Source: Ehretia macrophylla (taxonomy: Eukaryota; Streptophyta; Magnoliopsida; Boraginales; Ehretiaceae). Taken from it: a stretch of DNA of 64,000 bases. The notes beneath the pieces were generated by a model, which saw only the letters and a list, made by a program, of their open reading frames with translations, was not told the DNA's origin and made no database searches. The stretch spans positions 10,593,001 to 10,657,000 of the forward strand of contig CM075768.1 in NCBI GenBank assembly GCA_037974665.1, in the 5' to 3' direction. The position numbers and the translations under genes were made by a program. Shown here in pieces: positions 24,053 to 36,100 of the stretch (position 1 is its first letter; every line of letters starts with the position of its first letter).

Positions 24053-25521
24053 TGATGTATCTATATTTTTGGGCCTACTTGTTTGCATTTTTTTCATTAA
24101 TTATTCACATTACTTAAAATGTTTGATCACTTTAATTGTGTTTTGTGCATGTAGGGATTTACTCGTAAAAGAGCAATTGAAGCTAACTTTGAAAAGAAAT
24201 TGGATGAAAGGAAGATGATGAAGTTTGTTAGTAAATGACAAAACATGAAGGAATAAAACAAAAAGAGAAAAAGAAAACCATAATTAAAATATATATATAT
24301 ATTTGACCAAGGCTTAAGCCTTGGCCAATAGTCAACGCAAGTCCAACATGGACTTGGTAAAGAAAAAAACAATGAAAAGCTTGGCCACAATCAGCTTTCA
24401 AAATTAAGAAGTCCACGCTGGACTTGGAAAAGGCAAAAAGCCCACGTGAATAGGCGGTGGTAATTCTTTATAAAGGCAGGCGGCGCAAGGAAAAAAAGCA
24501 CAGAGGAGAAAAAGAAGGAGTGCGGCGCAGAGGAAAAAAAAAAGGAAAAAACAGAGAGCGAAACAGCAAGCAACGAAGGAAAAAAAAAGCTTTGGTGACG
24601 AGGAAAAAATAGCAGCAAGTTCGGTTTATTTCTTTTCGTAAATTCTTCTTCAATTTTCAGTTGAGATTCAGATTAAATTATTATTTTCAACAGATTCGAA
24701 TTAATTTATGGAGAAGTTTAATTTTCTTTTTTTTAATAATATTGATTCAGTTTTGTTGAACATGAATAATTAATTCATTGTTTAGGGTAGGATTACTATG
24801 TAATAATTTAATTTTATGGTCTTGAACTTGGTTGGATTATTTTGATGCTATTTTTATATTTTTGATTTACATGCTTTATTATTTATCCTATTAATTTATT
24901 ATGCTTGTAGCTAGTAATTAATATGAATTCATATGGTAGATCAAATATATAAATTGGGCTTGATTGTGAAAACTATTTGTTGTACCATAGTTTTCCTCCA
25001 TTTAATTAGTTAATGTGTTTGCCTAGGATTTTAGGACAAATCTACACTCCGGCTAGATAAAGGACTTGGAGATAGTATTGCACCTCTAAACTAGGTCTAA
25101 CCTGTTAATTAGTTAACTTTAGGTGATTATTTAATTAATTAGGCTTGTAGTCTAATTTTGCATCAAAATAGGAAATCCTAAGTTCGAGCCTAGAATTCAA
25201 CTTTGCATAGGAATCCGATCCCTAAACCTTTCCCAATAGTGATCAAACTTCAATTTCAACTTTCATATTTAATTTTAGTTTTCGCATTTAATTTCACTTT
25301 TATTTTATTTTTAGTTAACTTTCATTCAAATCACTCAATTTACAATTTAATTTAGTTTAATTACTTAGGCACTTTACTTACACTTTTCTACAAACTTTCA
25401 AATTGTCTCCCTATGGATTCGACCTCGCACTAGCACACTACACTACAATCACTCGTGCACTTGCGAGTTAAAACTTGGCTTAGAATTGACATTAATTTTA
25501 GCCTAAGCTAAGCACCCATCA
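24053..25521 (+). repeat. Athila 3' LTR (1469 bp)
   Basis: TGATG...CATCA, nearly identical to the 5' LTR with scattered substitutions and an AT-tract difference near 24290. It is followed by the target duplication GCTAC. Confidence 0.94.
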
Positions 25522-25560
25522 GCTACCCTATCTTGGGTGACCCATGACCCAAGTCCAATA
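25522..25560 (-). repeat. Copy A 3' LTR, inner part
   Basis: Continues the LTR from 14763 after Athila. On the - strand it begins TATTGGACTTGGGTCATGGG; the homologue at 43132 reads TGTTGG. A purine-rich GAGTAAGAGA abuts it on the - strand as polypurine tract. Confidence 0.86.
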
Positions 25561-26802
25561 TCTCTTACTCGTACAAGATCGGGAAACAAATCCACCAACC
25601 TCTCCGGAAACTAATTCCAAGGCATACTCAAATCATATAGGTAAATAAGTCGTGCGACTTGCGAGCACACACCAAGTGGAGGCTCTAAAACTATGCACCT
25701 GTTAGGGAAAACATGGGAGCCAAAGTCTACGCATGAACAAAAAGAGTCTCGCTGTACCCTGGACCAATCAAGTTCACATCAGTCAAACATCCCTAATCCC
25801 TCTTAAACCATGTTTGACCTTGCTAATCTCAAATATGTATCCATAGTTATATTTGATCACAAAGATAGCTCAATCACATAGATTGTATAACTGGTCGACC
25901 AATGAACACATGTAGCACTAGATGTGAACAGTTTTCCCTTCATTCAATATCCCTCTAAGTCAAGTCAACTGCTTTCTTGGACATGTCCCATATGGTACTT
26001 AAGAGAAGCCTATGAAGCCTTTCATTCAATATCCATCGTGACCTTTAGGTGACATACCAAAGTAGCCAGCATTGAGCTTGAATCATTAGAATACGAATGT
26101 AGATCACTAAGGGTACTTAAGAGAAGCCTATGAAGCTTCAAGGGCTCACACAGTGATGAAGTAAGGATTCATTCATCAACTCCCTTATGTAGTCGCTAAA
26201 ACACTTATGGTATAATGCGTGAGCTACAGGGTGACTTCCTTTTGCAAAGGGCGTACTTCTTAACTTTATTCAAACACCATACAAATCTTGGCTTGGTTAT
26301 CACACAATGACCAACCTGAATTCTTGAACTTAGTACACACAGTAATCGAGATTTTACATAAGGCCATAGACATATTATATGGATCGTGGGTATCCATATC
26401 GACCTCATATCAGTCTTAAATTGCAACATAAGCAATAAGAGGTCTCATCTTAATGGTTGTTATCAGAACTAATCCTTGACAAGATTTTAAGGCGACGTTT
26501 TGAATAAGTATAGTATTTCTGACGAACACTAACCAACTCATTCTGTCTCATCTCTGCACGCTGCCACAGTGCCAAAGGTGATTGCTCGTGTGGGAGAGCC
26601 AACCTCCTTAACTTGTCAACATACATTTCGATACCAATAATATGTATTATCGTACACACACGCACACACAACCTCATTCACATTTATCACAAAGATAAAA
26701 CACTACATAAGTGTAATATATTTCATTTATTTATATGGCATCTGAAATATATTAACGTATGAGTACAAAGGTAATCATCTCTTAACAAACAGAACATGTA
26801 CA

Positions 26803-27300
26803 TCAAAAACTACGCAGTCTTAGGGATTTTACATGAGACAAATAAACATCCTTAGGAATTGGCTTAGTGAGAGGGTCAGCTACCATCTCGTGCGTAAAGA
26901 TATGTTCTACGATTACCTTCTTCTTTTCCACCATATCTTTTACAAAATTGTATTTGATGTCTATATGCTTTGTTTTGCCACGATACTTTGGGTCTTCAGT
27001 GTAGGCAATGGCTGCTTGACTATCACAGAAGATTGTCACAGGTTTTCTAGCATTTGTGACCATACCCAAATCTGATATAAAGCTTTTAAGCCACACAGCT
27101 TCTTGTACAGCCGTTGAGCAAGACACGAACTCAGCCTCCATGGTAAATAGAGCTATACACATCTGCTTCTTGCTACACCAAGAAATGGACCTGCCATTCA
27201 ACAAGAAGGCATATCCGGAGGTTGATTTACGCTCATCCGGGTCACCACCTGAGTCAGCGTCAAAAAATCCCTTGAGATTTAGGTCACCTCATCGATAGCA
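26803..27300 (-). pseudogene. Copy A RNase H
   Basis: Copia RNase H pattern: FCDSQAAIAY with the catalytic Asp, ALFTMEAEFVSCSTAVQEAVWL with the Glu, and KHIDIKYNFV. It ends with VKSLRLRSF at 26803. The upstream part is interrupted near 27204-27300 but reads SGYAFLLNGRSISWCSKKQ. It is about 88 percent identical in protein to the B copy at 37548-37814. Confidence 0.86.
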
Positions 27301-28246
27301 TAGGCAATAATCCATGGTGCCTTTCAAATATCTCATGATCCACTTGATTGCATTCTAATAACGTCATCCAGGATTGGATGGGTAACGACTCACCAATCCA
27401 ACGACAAAACAGATATCTGGCCTTGTATACAACATGGCATACATCAAGCTACCTGTAGCAGTAGCATAAGGAAAATTTTTCATCTCGTATATTTCTTTTG
27501 GGGTTTTGGGACACATCCCTTGGCTTAGGCTTTTACATTTGGCTAAGGAGTATCTATGGGTTTGGAGTCTTGCATTCTGAATCGTTCAGCATTTTCTTGA
27601 TATATGATTCCTACGACAAGGCAATAAGTCTTTTGGTCCGATTCCTTTGGATCTTGACTCCCAGCACATATGTTGCCTCTCCCATATCTTTTATCTCAAA
27701 AGATGATGATAACCACTTCTTAATAGTGATTAGATATTCCTTGTTGTTTCCAGCAAACAAAATGTCGTCAACATACAAAGATAGAATCACATATCTATTT
27801 TGAGACCTTTTGACATATACACAGTGGTCTTCTTGAACCATTTCAAAATCATATGAAATGATTTCTCTATGGAACCTTAGATACCACTATCTGAATGACT
27901 GCTTCAACCCGTAGATAGATTGTTGCAATTTGTACACTTTGTTCTCCTGACTTTTTTCTACAAATCCTATAGGTTGTTGCATATAAATCTTTTCATCTAG
28001 TTCTCCATTGGGAAATGTCGTTTTTACATCCATCTGATGTAATTCAAGATCTTGACGAGCGACAATAGCTAGAATCAACCGGATTGAGGCAAACCTAACT
28101 ACTAGAGATAAGGTTTCCTTATAATCTATGCCCTTCAATTGGGTATATCCCTTAGCCACAAGGCGAGCTTTATACCTCTCAATGGATCGATCTGCGTTTT
28201 GTTTAATTTTGAGAACCCACTTGTTCCCAATAGCTCTCCTGACCAT
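27301..28246 (-). pseudogene. Copy A reverse transcriptase (broken)
   Basis: [29 protein letters not shown] begins the domain (28220-28130), then LHQMDVKTTFPNGELDEKIYMQQP, where the conserved FLNG is FPNG. YGLKQSFR is followed by a stop. The active site LYVDDILFAGNN lies near 27770, then FEIKDMGEATYVLGVKI and SLMYAMLYTRPDICFVVGL. The first part joins directly to a truncated integrase. Confidence 0.88.
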
Positions 28247-28810
28247 GGTCGGTACGTAGTGATTTCACTTTTGTGTCTAGTTGATTTTCCACTAAAGCCA
28301 CATACTTTTGAAAATAGCCTAATGCATCAGACTTGTGGACATCAAATAGACATGCCCATATCATGTAAAATCATCTATGAAAGTGATAAAATAATAGGCC
28401 CCATGCCTTGCCCTAACATTCATTGGACCACATATATCGGAATGGATTAACTGCAATGGAAACTCAGCTATTAAGCCATTGCCAAATGATTTTCTTGTGG
28501 ATTTTTCAGCAACGCAGTTTTCACAAATGAGCATTTTAACATTCGTTAAAGGCCCCAAAAGACCTTCCCTAACAAGTCTATTCATACGATCTTTCCCTAT
28601 ATGTCCTAACCTGTTATGCCAAACATTCACATCCACATCCATAGTGCTAGAAGAAGTATGAAATGACAAGCATTCATTATTCAAAAAATAATTGTTATGT
28701 TCAACATCTAAGACTAGAAATCCATCATGAAGAAAACCAAAACCAAAAGAAATAGAATTTAAAAATAGTTCAACAATAACACCAAACATGTAAATATTAA
28801 AACCCAACAC
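28247..28810 (-). pseudogene. Copy A integrase, C-terminally deleted
   Basis: The HHCC finger (VWHNRLGHIGKDRMNRL, CENCVAEK) is followed by LIHSDICGPMNVRARHGAYYFITFIDDF. After frame breaks, SLRTDHG with the second Asp is recognisable. Sequence then jumps into reverse transcriptase (AIGNKWV), so the catalytic Glu, the integrase tail and the hinge are missing. This copy could not have moved by itself. Confidence 0.85.
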
Positions 28811-28839
28811 AGTAGAACTAATGTGGAGACCAAATTCAG

Positions 28840-29090
28840 TCTAAAGTTCGGGCCATGGAGGATATCGTGGAAGATGAGGGTTTTGCCACCACGCAACTGA
28901 AGCTTGCAAGTGCCAATGCCCTTGACTTCCACCCTAGCATTATTGCCAACGTATATCTACTGGGACCCAGACGGGACATGTCGGTATTGTATATATGTTC
29001 CTTTGTCTCTAGCTAAGTAGTTTGTCGCTGCTGAGTCAATAGTCTACACAGGAAAAAAATTTAGTCAGTAATGCACAACTAGAAACGTAT
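28840..29090 (-). pseudogene. Copy A protease
   Basis: WAIDSAATNYLARD marks a copia-type aspartic protease (D-S-A in place of D-S/T-G). After stops it reads NARVEVKGIGTCKLQLRGGKTLIFHDIL. The plus-strand partner in arm B is at 35425-35650. Confidence 0.75.
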
Positions 29091-29109
29091 GCTTCAAAAG
29101 AAGATTTGG

Positions 29110-29971
29110 TAAAACACATTACTTGGGCCTTGGGATCTAGGCAATCCCGAGCATAATGACCCTTCTTTTAGCAATTATAGCACTTAACTTTAGCAATGTT
29201 CCTCTTGCCATTGCTCTTGCCCCTCTTTTTTTGTTGCTTGTCCTTTTCATCTGACTTACCATCCTTCTTTCCCTTCCAGTCAGATTGTCTTCCTCTTTTG
29301 CGTTTTGAGCCAGATGCTCTATGCTTGCTGGATTCAGGCACATAGGCTTGTCCAGTAGTCTTAATCGCCAAGAGGCATTCCTCTTCAAGCTCCTGATGAC
29401 GCGCAATGTCCTGGAGTATTTCCACACTCTTGTTATGCATCATATTGACAATCATATATTCCCAACTGGCTGGGAGGGATCGGATGACAGCTTGCACTTG
29501 CTAATCATTTGTGAGTGTGTGGCCTGCTGCCTTCAACTCTTTAATCATGTTTGATATCTCCATGATGTATTGCCTCATGCTGACATCAGGTTTCTACTTA
29601 TAAGTGTCAAACTTAATGGTAAGTCGACGCAATCTCGATATGGAAGCCCCACAAAACTTCTCTTTCAGGGTAGTCCATATGCCCGCAACTGTCAAGTAAA
29701 CTTCAAACTCAGCAATCAGGTTATCTTGTATTGCACTCAGCAACGTAATGCGAGCGATTGCATTTTTCCATTTCCAGACCTAATAAGCTTCAACATCCCT
29801 GCAATGTTGAGCTCCATTACCCTCCTCAGGTTCTTCCATTACATGATTAAGTGTTTCATTAACTTCTTGTTTCGCAAAGATATACTAGACTTTATGATGC
29901 CACACATCGTAATTGTCTCCATTAAGCTTGTCACTCTTGTTAAGGTCAGCTATTATGGTTTTTGATGCCAT
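29110..29971 (-). pseudogene. gag: Copy A gag
   Basis: The start codon is at 29969-29971 (MASKTIIADLNKSDK). It is followed by WHHKV, ETLNHVMEEPEEGNGAQHC, SISRLRRLTIKFDTYK and MRQYIMEISNMIKELKAAGH, the usual copia gag helices. There is a basic region (SGSKRKRGRQSDWKGKK) and a CCHC knuckle KCYNC-KKGHYARDC with a stop at one spacer residue. Several other nonsense codons are present. In B the homologous knuckle is open, reading CYNCQKNGHYARNC. Confidence 0.86.
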
Positions 29972-30468
29972 TAGGAGACTCTACATTAGCACATACTAAT
30001 ATTCGATAATTTTGCCGGATCAAATGTTAGAATATAACTAACAAATACAAGATACAAAATCAGCACATCGTAGTACGATCTGCCATTGTCTATGAGGCAC
30101 AACTAAACTTATTCCAACAAAATGACAATTCCCAAGATGAATTACTGAAATTCATAACATTAGGAAATAGTTCCACATAATAATCACACAGTTTATCATG
30201 GAACTCCCACTCAGACAAAACATTCTATTTATTATTGAAGGAAAAACAAACATATGTTTATTCAATAATATTCCAAGAAAAAACATATGAAACATCCACA
30301 AATGAAATGTTAAACAAGAGTATTAAAACACAAAAAAAAAGGTTTCGCAGAAAGTATCAACTAATCACGCCCTTTATGCACTATCTCTTGCCACATAAGG
30401 TCAGAATCTTCTTTATCACGACCTATGAAGTCAGACACCTCTGTTATCTTCGGTTTGTTAGCTATGTT

Positions 30469-30870
30469 CTAAGCTGCTTGATTACAACCGAAAGTGTTCT
30501 CATGTACACCCCTAGCTGTGAACATATTAAGAGCGAGGGATAATAGGGTAGTGCGTCTTATTCCTTGGAGTACTCTCTGTTTTACAAATTGCTCTACTTC
30601 ACTTATAGCCTCCGAGAAAAACAATTCATCATGTATATGATTTATTTTATATTTCACGGGGTCATACGTGCTAGGGAAGAAATTAAGTAGGCCCTCAATT
30701 TCTTCCTCTGGCTTAGGTGGAAAGAAAAACTTAGTACGCAGTTCATTAACAGCGTGCAATAGTGTGTCCATATTCTGGAGAAAAGACTTATTATCTGCCC
30801 AACGCAAACTCATATATTTTTTAAGCAAACGCTGTTTAAAAGCAGTGTCGGGGCCATTTTTTTTATAGCT
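30469..30870 (-). pseudogene. Copy A extra gag-like ORF upstream of gag
   Basis: A reading frame of about 120 residues between the leader and gag: FKQRLLKKYMSLRWADNKS, then LLHAVNEL, EEEIEGLLNFFPSTYDPVKY and ISEVEQFVKQRV. The spacing looks like a UBN2-type gag segment, though the match is by eye only. It is conserved in arm B (33573-34074), so the common ancestor of both copies carried it. It is separate from and upstream of the normal gag start. Function is unknown; it may be a gag duplication or captured sequence. Confidence 0.55.
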
Positions 30871-31419
30871 AGGGCTTTTCTTACACTGCGTCTCAATCTC
30901 ACCAGTCGGCTACACAAGCCCTGGGACCAAAAAAACTTGTCTAAATTAAATCAAAAAGATTGATGCACACAACATATTTAAATGTTACACATAGCAACAA
31001 ATAAAATTACAAAATTTTTATGTATCTCAATGAAATTACTAAAATGCCATGCCTTTTAGTTGTAAAATTTCAAATTTTCTTGGCTTTACAAGAAATTTCA
31101 CAAAATCTTATCCCCAGAAATATAATTTTACAACACAAATCACGTAGATTGAGGCCATATTTGGAAAATAACATAATTTCCAAGTCTCAATTTGATTTAA
31201 TTAAAGTTTTGTAGTCTAATCATAAAAGTGGGGGTCAAAATTAAGCATATCATAAAAATATAGGGCTTAAATAAATGACATGAGGGCCAAAAAATAAAAT
31301 ATACAAAGTTTGTGAACATGGGGTCAAATCTGAAAATATCACAAAGACATGGGCCAAAAATATAATAATATATAAATAATATAAAATTATTATATATATA
31401 TATATATATCTTTTTTCGC

Positions 31420-31670
31420 CTAGTTTGGCCGGACCGCAGTCTGGCCGCCGTTGGCCGGAGGCCGGACAGGCTACCACGTGGCACCGGCAGGCTGCCCACG
31501 TAGCGGTTATGTGGTGGCCACATGACTGCCCCTTTGCCACGTGGCCCCAATGATGATGTGTCAGTTGGTTTTTTTTTGTTTTTGAATTATTTTAAAACTA
31601 ATTTAAAATTCAAAATTAATTTAAGATAATGAACTTATCATTATCACCAACTAATAGTGTACACGTGTCA
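31420..31670 (-). promoter_or_regulatory. GC-rich leader block with CACGTG motifs (Copy A)
   Basis: A sharply GC-rich island in AT-rich surroundings contains CACGTG at 31475-31480, 31538-31543 and 31662-31667 and repeated GGCCGG. The B arm carries the homologous block at about 32800-33050. CACGTG is the plant G-box core; a regulatory role here is inferred. Confidence 0.45.
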
Positions 31671-32153
31671 CTGTTTAATTGGCACCATGTTTTCCATGTC
31701 ACCCCACTTTCTGATGCACGCATAAATACCAAGAACACGCACAAAAAAATGACAAACATAGTACACATTAAAAGCTTAAAAAATTCATAATTTATTCATC
31801 TGTTATCCAAAAATTATGAAATTTATATCGTTAGAATCCTTGAAACACGTATTTTCTAGTAGTACCAATTTTATGCAAAAATCTGATTCTCAAAAGTAAC
31901 GCATTTAAAAGCCAGAACGTTATTCCAAACTTTAAAAAATCATAACTTATTCAGTACGCAGCCAAAAATTATGAAATTTATTACGTTTGAATCCTTAAAA
32001 AAATGTATTTTCCATCAGTAGCAAAATCAATCATTTAGAAGACAAGTCACATAAACGTTATTCTATGATATAACCACTAGAAGTACTAAAAAAAGAAATC
32101 ATGGATTGTTATGCATATTATGGTACAAAATATAAAGAACAAACAAAAAAATG

Positions 32154-32165
32154 GCTTTGATACCA
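32154..32165 (-). other. Copy A primer binding site
   Basis: TGGTATCAAAGC on the - strand, one base inside the LTR end. Copy B has no counterpart. Confidence 0.82.
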
Positions 32166-32166
32166 A

Positions 32167-32391
32167 CGAAGGTTTTAATATATATATGTATATATATATC
32201 ACCTCCATAGCTAAATGATAATGTAAAAGTAACATACCTGTTACTTGGCGGAAGCAAGAATCAATGTCACGTTCGTTCCACTGTATGTGCAAGGAATTGT
32301 GGTATGTAATACTAGACCACATACTAAGTTTCCACAACTTAGATACCAAAAGCCAGTGAGAGTTTTTAGAGGGAGTTATCTGTGTTTTTTT
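32167..32391 (-). repeat. Copy A 5' LTR, distal part
   Basis: It matches 14386-14645 and, inverted, 42830-43059. The proximal part of the same LTR survives as 73 bp at 43060-43132, on the far side of Copy B. About 100 bp of LTR in between are missing. Confidence 0.85.
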
Positions 32392-33572
32392 AATTTTATT
32401 ATGGCACCAAAAGAAATCATGGATTTTAAATGCTTGATTTTGGTACTGTTGGAAAGTACATTTTTAAGGATTCAAATGCAATGAATTTCATAATTTTTGG
32501 TTGTGTAATGAATAAGCTATGATTTTTTAAAGTTTGGAATAATGTTATGGCCTTTAATTGCATTGTTATTGAGAATAATATTTATGCATAAAATTTGTAC
32601 TTCTAGAAACTACGTGTTTCAAGGATTCCAACGATATAAATTTCATAATTTTTGGATAACAGATGAATAAATTATGAATTTTTGAATCTTTTAATGTGTA
32701 CTATGTTTGTACATTTTTTTTGTGCGTGTTCTTGTTGTTTATGCGTGCGTCAGAAAGTAAGGTGACATGGGAAACATGGGGCCAATTAGACGGTGACACG
32801 TGTACGCGGTTAGTTTTTTATAATGATAAGTTCATTATCTTAAATTAATTTTGAATTTTAAATTAGTTTTAAAATAATTCAAAAAAAAAAACCAACTGAC
32901 ACATCACCATTGGGGCCACGTGGCAAAGGGACAACCACGTGGCCACCACATCATCGCCATGTGGGTCGATGGCTGCCACGTAGGCAGCTGGCTGGTGCTA
33001 CATGGTAGCCTATCCAGCAGTCCGACCGGAGGCGGGCGGCTGGTCATCCAACCAAAGTAGGAGAAAAAAGATATATATATATATGTGATATTTCTATATT
33101 TGACCCTAAGTTCACAAAATTGTGTTTTTTATTTTTGGGCCCACATGTCATGTATTTAAGCCCTATATCTTTGTGATATGCTTAATTATGTCCCTCACTT
33201 TTATAATTAGACTACAAAACTTTAATTAAATCAAATTGAGACTTAAAAATTATGTTATTTTCCAAATATTGCCTCAATCTATGTGATTTAGGTTGTAAAA
33301 TTATATTTCTGGGAATGAGATTTTGTGAAATTTCTTGTAAAGCCAAGAAAATTTGAAATTTTACAACTAAAAGGCATAAAATTTTAGTAATTTCATTGAG
33401 ATACGTAAAATTTGTGTAATTTTATTTGTTGTTATGTGTAACATTTAAAAATGTTGTGTGCATCAATCTCTTTGATTTAATTTAGACAAGTTTTTTTTGG
33501 TCCCAAAGCTAGTGTAGCCGACAGGTGAGAATGAGTCGCAGTGTAAGAAGAGCCCTAGCTATAAAAAAATGG

Positions 33573-34074
33573 TCCCAACATTGCTTTTAAACGGCGTTTG
33601 CTTAAAAAATATATGAGTTTGCATTAGGCAGATAATAAGTCTTTTCACCAGAATATGGACATACTATTACACGATGTTAACGAACTGTGTACTAAGTTTT
33701 TCTTTCAACCTAAACCAAAGGAAGAAGTTGAGGGCCTACTTAGTTTCTTCCTTAGCATGTATGACCCCGTGAAATATAAAATAACTCAGATGCACGATGG
33801 ACTGTTTTTCTCGGAGGCTATGAGTGAAGTAGAGCAATTTGAAAAACAGAGAGTGCTCCAAGGAATAAAACGCACTACCTTATTATCCCTCACTGCCAAT
33901 ATGTTCAAAGCAAGAGGTGTGCGTGGAAACACTTTCGGTTGTAACCGAATAGCTCAGAACATAGCTAACAAACTGAAGATAACAGAGGTGTTTGACTTCA
34001 TAGGTCGTGATAAGGAAGATTCTGACCTTATGTGGCAAGAAATAGTGCATAAAGAGCGTACAAAGCGTGATTAG
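33573..34074 (+). pseudogene. Copy B extra gag-like ORF upstream of gag
   Basis: The open part from ATG 33655 encodes 139 residues (MDILLHDVNELCTKFFFQPK, VEGLLSFFLSMYDPVKY, MSEVEQFEKQRVLQGIKRTT). It is longer than in arm A, continuing with a Lys/Asp/Glu-rich tail (KITEVFDFIGRDKEDSDLMW). It is the least damaged frame of Copy B, and similarity to arm A is clear at the protein level. It lies about 430 bp upstream of gag. I do not recognise a specific family beyond a gag-like look. Confidence 0.55.
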
Positions 34075-34500
34075 TTTATATTTTCTGCGAAACCTTTTTT
34101 TTATGTGTTTTAATACTCTTGGTTAGAATTTCATTCGTGGATGTTTCATATGTTTTTCTTGGAATATTATTGAATAAACATATGTTTGTTTTTCCTTCAA
34201 TAATAAATGGAATGCTTTGTCTGAGTGGGAGTTCCATAATAGAATGTATGATTATTATGTGCAAGTATTTCCTAATGTTATGAATTTCAGTAATTCATCT
34301 TGGGAATTGTTATTTTGTTAGAATAAGTTTAGTTGTACCTCATAGATATATGTCTCACAGATAATGGCAGTTCGTACTACAATATGCTAATTTTGTATCT
34401 TGTATCTGTTAATTACATTCTAACACTTGATCCAACAAGATTATCAAATATTAGTATGTGTTAAATGTCTCTTACAAATGTCTATGTAGAGTCTCCTAAG

Positions 34501-35347
34501 GGCATAAAAAACCATAATAGCTTACCTTAACAAGAGTGACAAGCTTAACAGCGACAATTACCATATGTGGCATCGTAAAGTCTAGTACATCCTTGAGGAA
34601 CAAGAAGTTCATGAAACACTTAATCATGTAATGGAAGAACCTGAGGAGGGTAATGGAGCTCAACATTGCAGAGATGTTGAAGCTTATTAGGTCTGAAAAC
34701 AGAAAAATGCAATCGCTCGCATTACATTGCTGAGCACAATGCAGGATGACCTAATTGCTAAGTTTGAAGTTTACCCGACAACTGCGGGCATGTAGGTTGC
34801 CCTGAAAAAGAAGTTTGGTGGGACTTCCATATCGAGATTGTGTCAACTTACCATTAAGTTTGACATTTATAAGAAAAAACTTGATGTCAGCATGAGGCAA
34901 TACATCAGGGAGATATCAAATGTGATTAGAGAGTTGAAAGTAGCAGGCCACACATTCACGGATGAGCAGCAAGTACAAGTTGTCATCCGATCTCTCCCAA
35001 CCAGTTAGGAACATAGGATTGTTAATATGACACATAACGAGAATATAAAAACACTCGAGGACATTGTGCATCATCTGGAGCTTGAAGAGGAACGCTTCTT
35101 GGCGATTAAGATCACTGGACAAGCCTATATGGCTGAATCCAACAGGCGTAGAGCATCTGGCTCAAAACGCAAAAGAGGAAAACAATCTGGCAGGAAGGGA
35201 AAGAAAGATGGTAAGTCAGACAAAAAGGACAAGCAACAAAAGAAGAGGGGCAAGTGCAATGGCAAGAGGAACATTGCTAAAGTTAAGTGTTATAATTGCC
35301 AAAAGAATGGTCACTATGCTCGGAATTGCCCAGAGCCCAAGGCCTAG
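34501..35347 (+). pseudogene. gag: Copy B gag (start codon lost)
   Basis: Aligned with arm A, the ATG has decayed (GGGCATAAAAAACC). Shared blocks follow: EEPEEGNGAQHC, STMQDDLIAKFEVY, SMRQYIREISNVIREL. From 35027 the frame is open through KTLEDIVHHLELEEERFLA, a Lys-rich stretch and an intact CCHC knuckle (CYNCQKNGHYARNC), ending at 35347. Confidence 0.84.
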
Positions 35348-35399
35348 GTAATGTGTTTTACCAAATCTTCTTCTTAAGCATACGATTCTAGTTGTGCGT

Positions 35400-36100
35400 T
35401 ACTGACTAAATCTTTTCCCGTGTGGGCTATTGACTCAGCAGCGACAAACCACATAGCTAGAGATAGATGAGTATATGTAGAGCATTGACGTGTCCTGACT
35501 TGGTCCCGGTGGATATACATTGGCAATAATGCTAGGGTGGAAGTCAAGGGCATTGACACTTACAAGCTTCAACTGCGTGGCGGCAAAGCCCTCATCCTCC
35601 ACGATGTCCTCTATGTCCCGGACTTTAGACGGAATTTGATCTTCGTATTAGTCCTAACTGCGCTTGGGTTTTAATATGTACATATTTGGTGTTACTATTG
35701 AACTATTTTTAAAATCTGTTTCTTTTGGTTTTGGTTTTCTTCATGATGGATTCGTAGTGTTAGATGTTGAACATAACAATTATGTTTCGAATAATGAATG
35801 TTTGTCATTTCATACATCTTCTAGCACTATGGATGTGGAGTGAATGTTTGGCATAGCAGGTTAAGGCATATAGGGCAAGATCGTATGAATAGACTTGCCA
35901 AGGAAGCTCTTTTGGGGCCTCTAACGAATTTTAAAATGCCCGTTTGTGAAAACTACCTTGTTGAAAAATCCATTAGAAAACCGTTTGGCAAAGGCTTAAG
36001 AGCTAAGTTTCCATTGCAGTCTCGTCGACGTTACAAGATTGAAGATGAATCTTTTATGGTTATATTAAAAGATGATGAATACATCGGTTACTCATTTTGA
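35400..36100 (+). pseudogene. Copy B protease and pre-integrase; integrase core deleted
   Basis: WAIDSAATNHIARD gives the protease site near 35430. From 35840 the frame MNVWHSRLRHIGQDRMNRL...VCENYLVEK is the integrase zinc finger with damage (GH to RH, CENC to CENY). After FPLQ the sequence switches to a hinge-like text (YKIEDESFMV, KDDEY), so the whole catalytic core is missing. The break differs from that in arm A. A related segment is repeated about 160 bp on (36023-36083 and 36185-36242). Confidence 0.8.

Larger units (their letters stand above)
14764..25521 (+). mobile_element. Athila-lineage Ty3/gypsy element, nearly intact
   Basis: TGATG...CATCA ends, 1.47-kb LTRs and GCTAC duplicated on both sides (14759-14763, 25522-25526). 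The primer site matches tRNA-Asp and the gag and protease wording is Athila-like. One long frame on the + strand (16645-22209) encodes gag, protease, reverse transcriptase, RNase H and integrase in gypsy order, broken only by three nonsense codons. There is no env-like ORF in the 1.8 kb after integrase. It lies in the 3' LTR of Copy A, so it is younger than Copia-3. Confidence 0.95.
25561..32040 (-). repeat. Left arm of the Copia-3 inverted repeat (Copy A internal region)
   Basis: Read on the - strand it is collinear with 32428-39015 from the leader to the polypurine tract. By eye nucleotide identity is roughly 85-90 percent with small indels. 25561-26800 is the non-coding tail after RNase H. 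30880-32040 is a long leader with a GC-rich block (31420-31555) and no gene. Confidence 0.9.

Noticed and set aside
31197..31550. Minus-strand open frames in the GC-rich leader
   Set aside because: They consist of low-complexity IYIY from AT repeats and Pro/Arg-rich text from the GC island, with no homologue in the other arm in the same frame.
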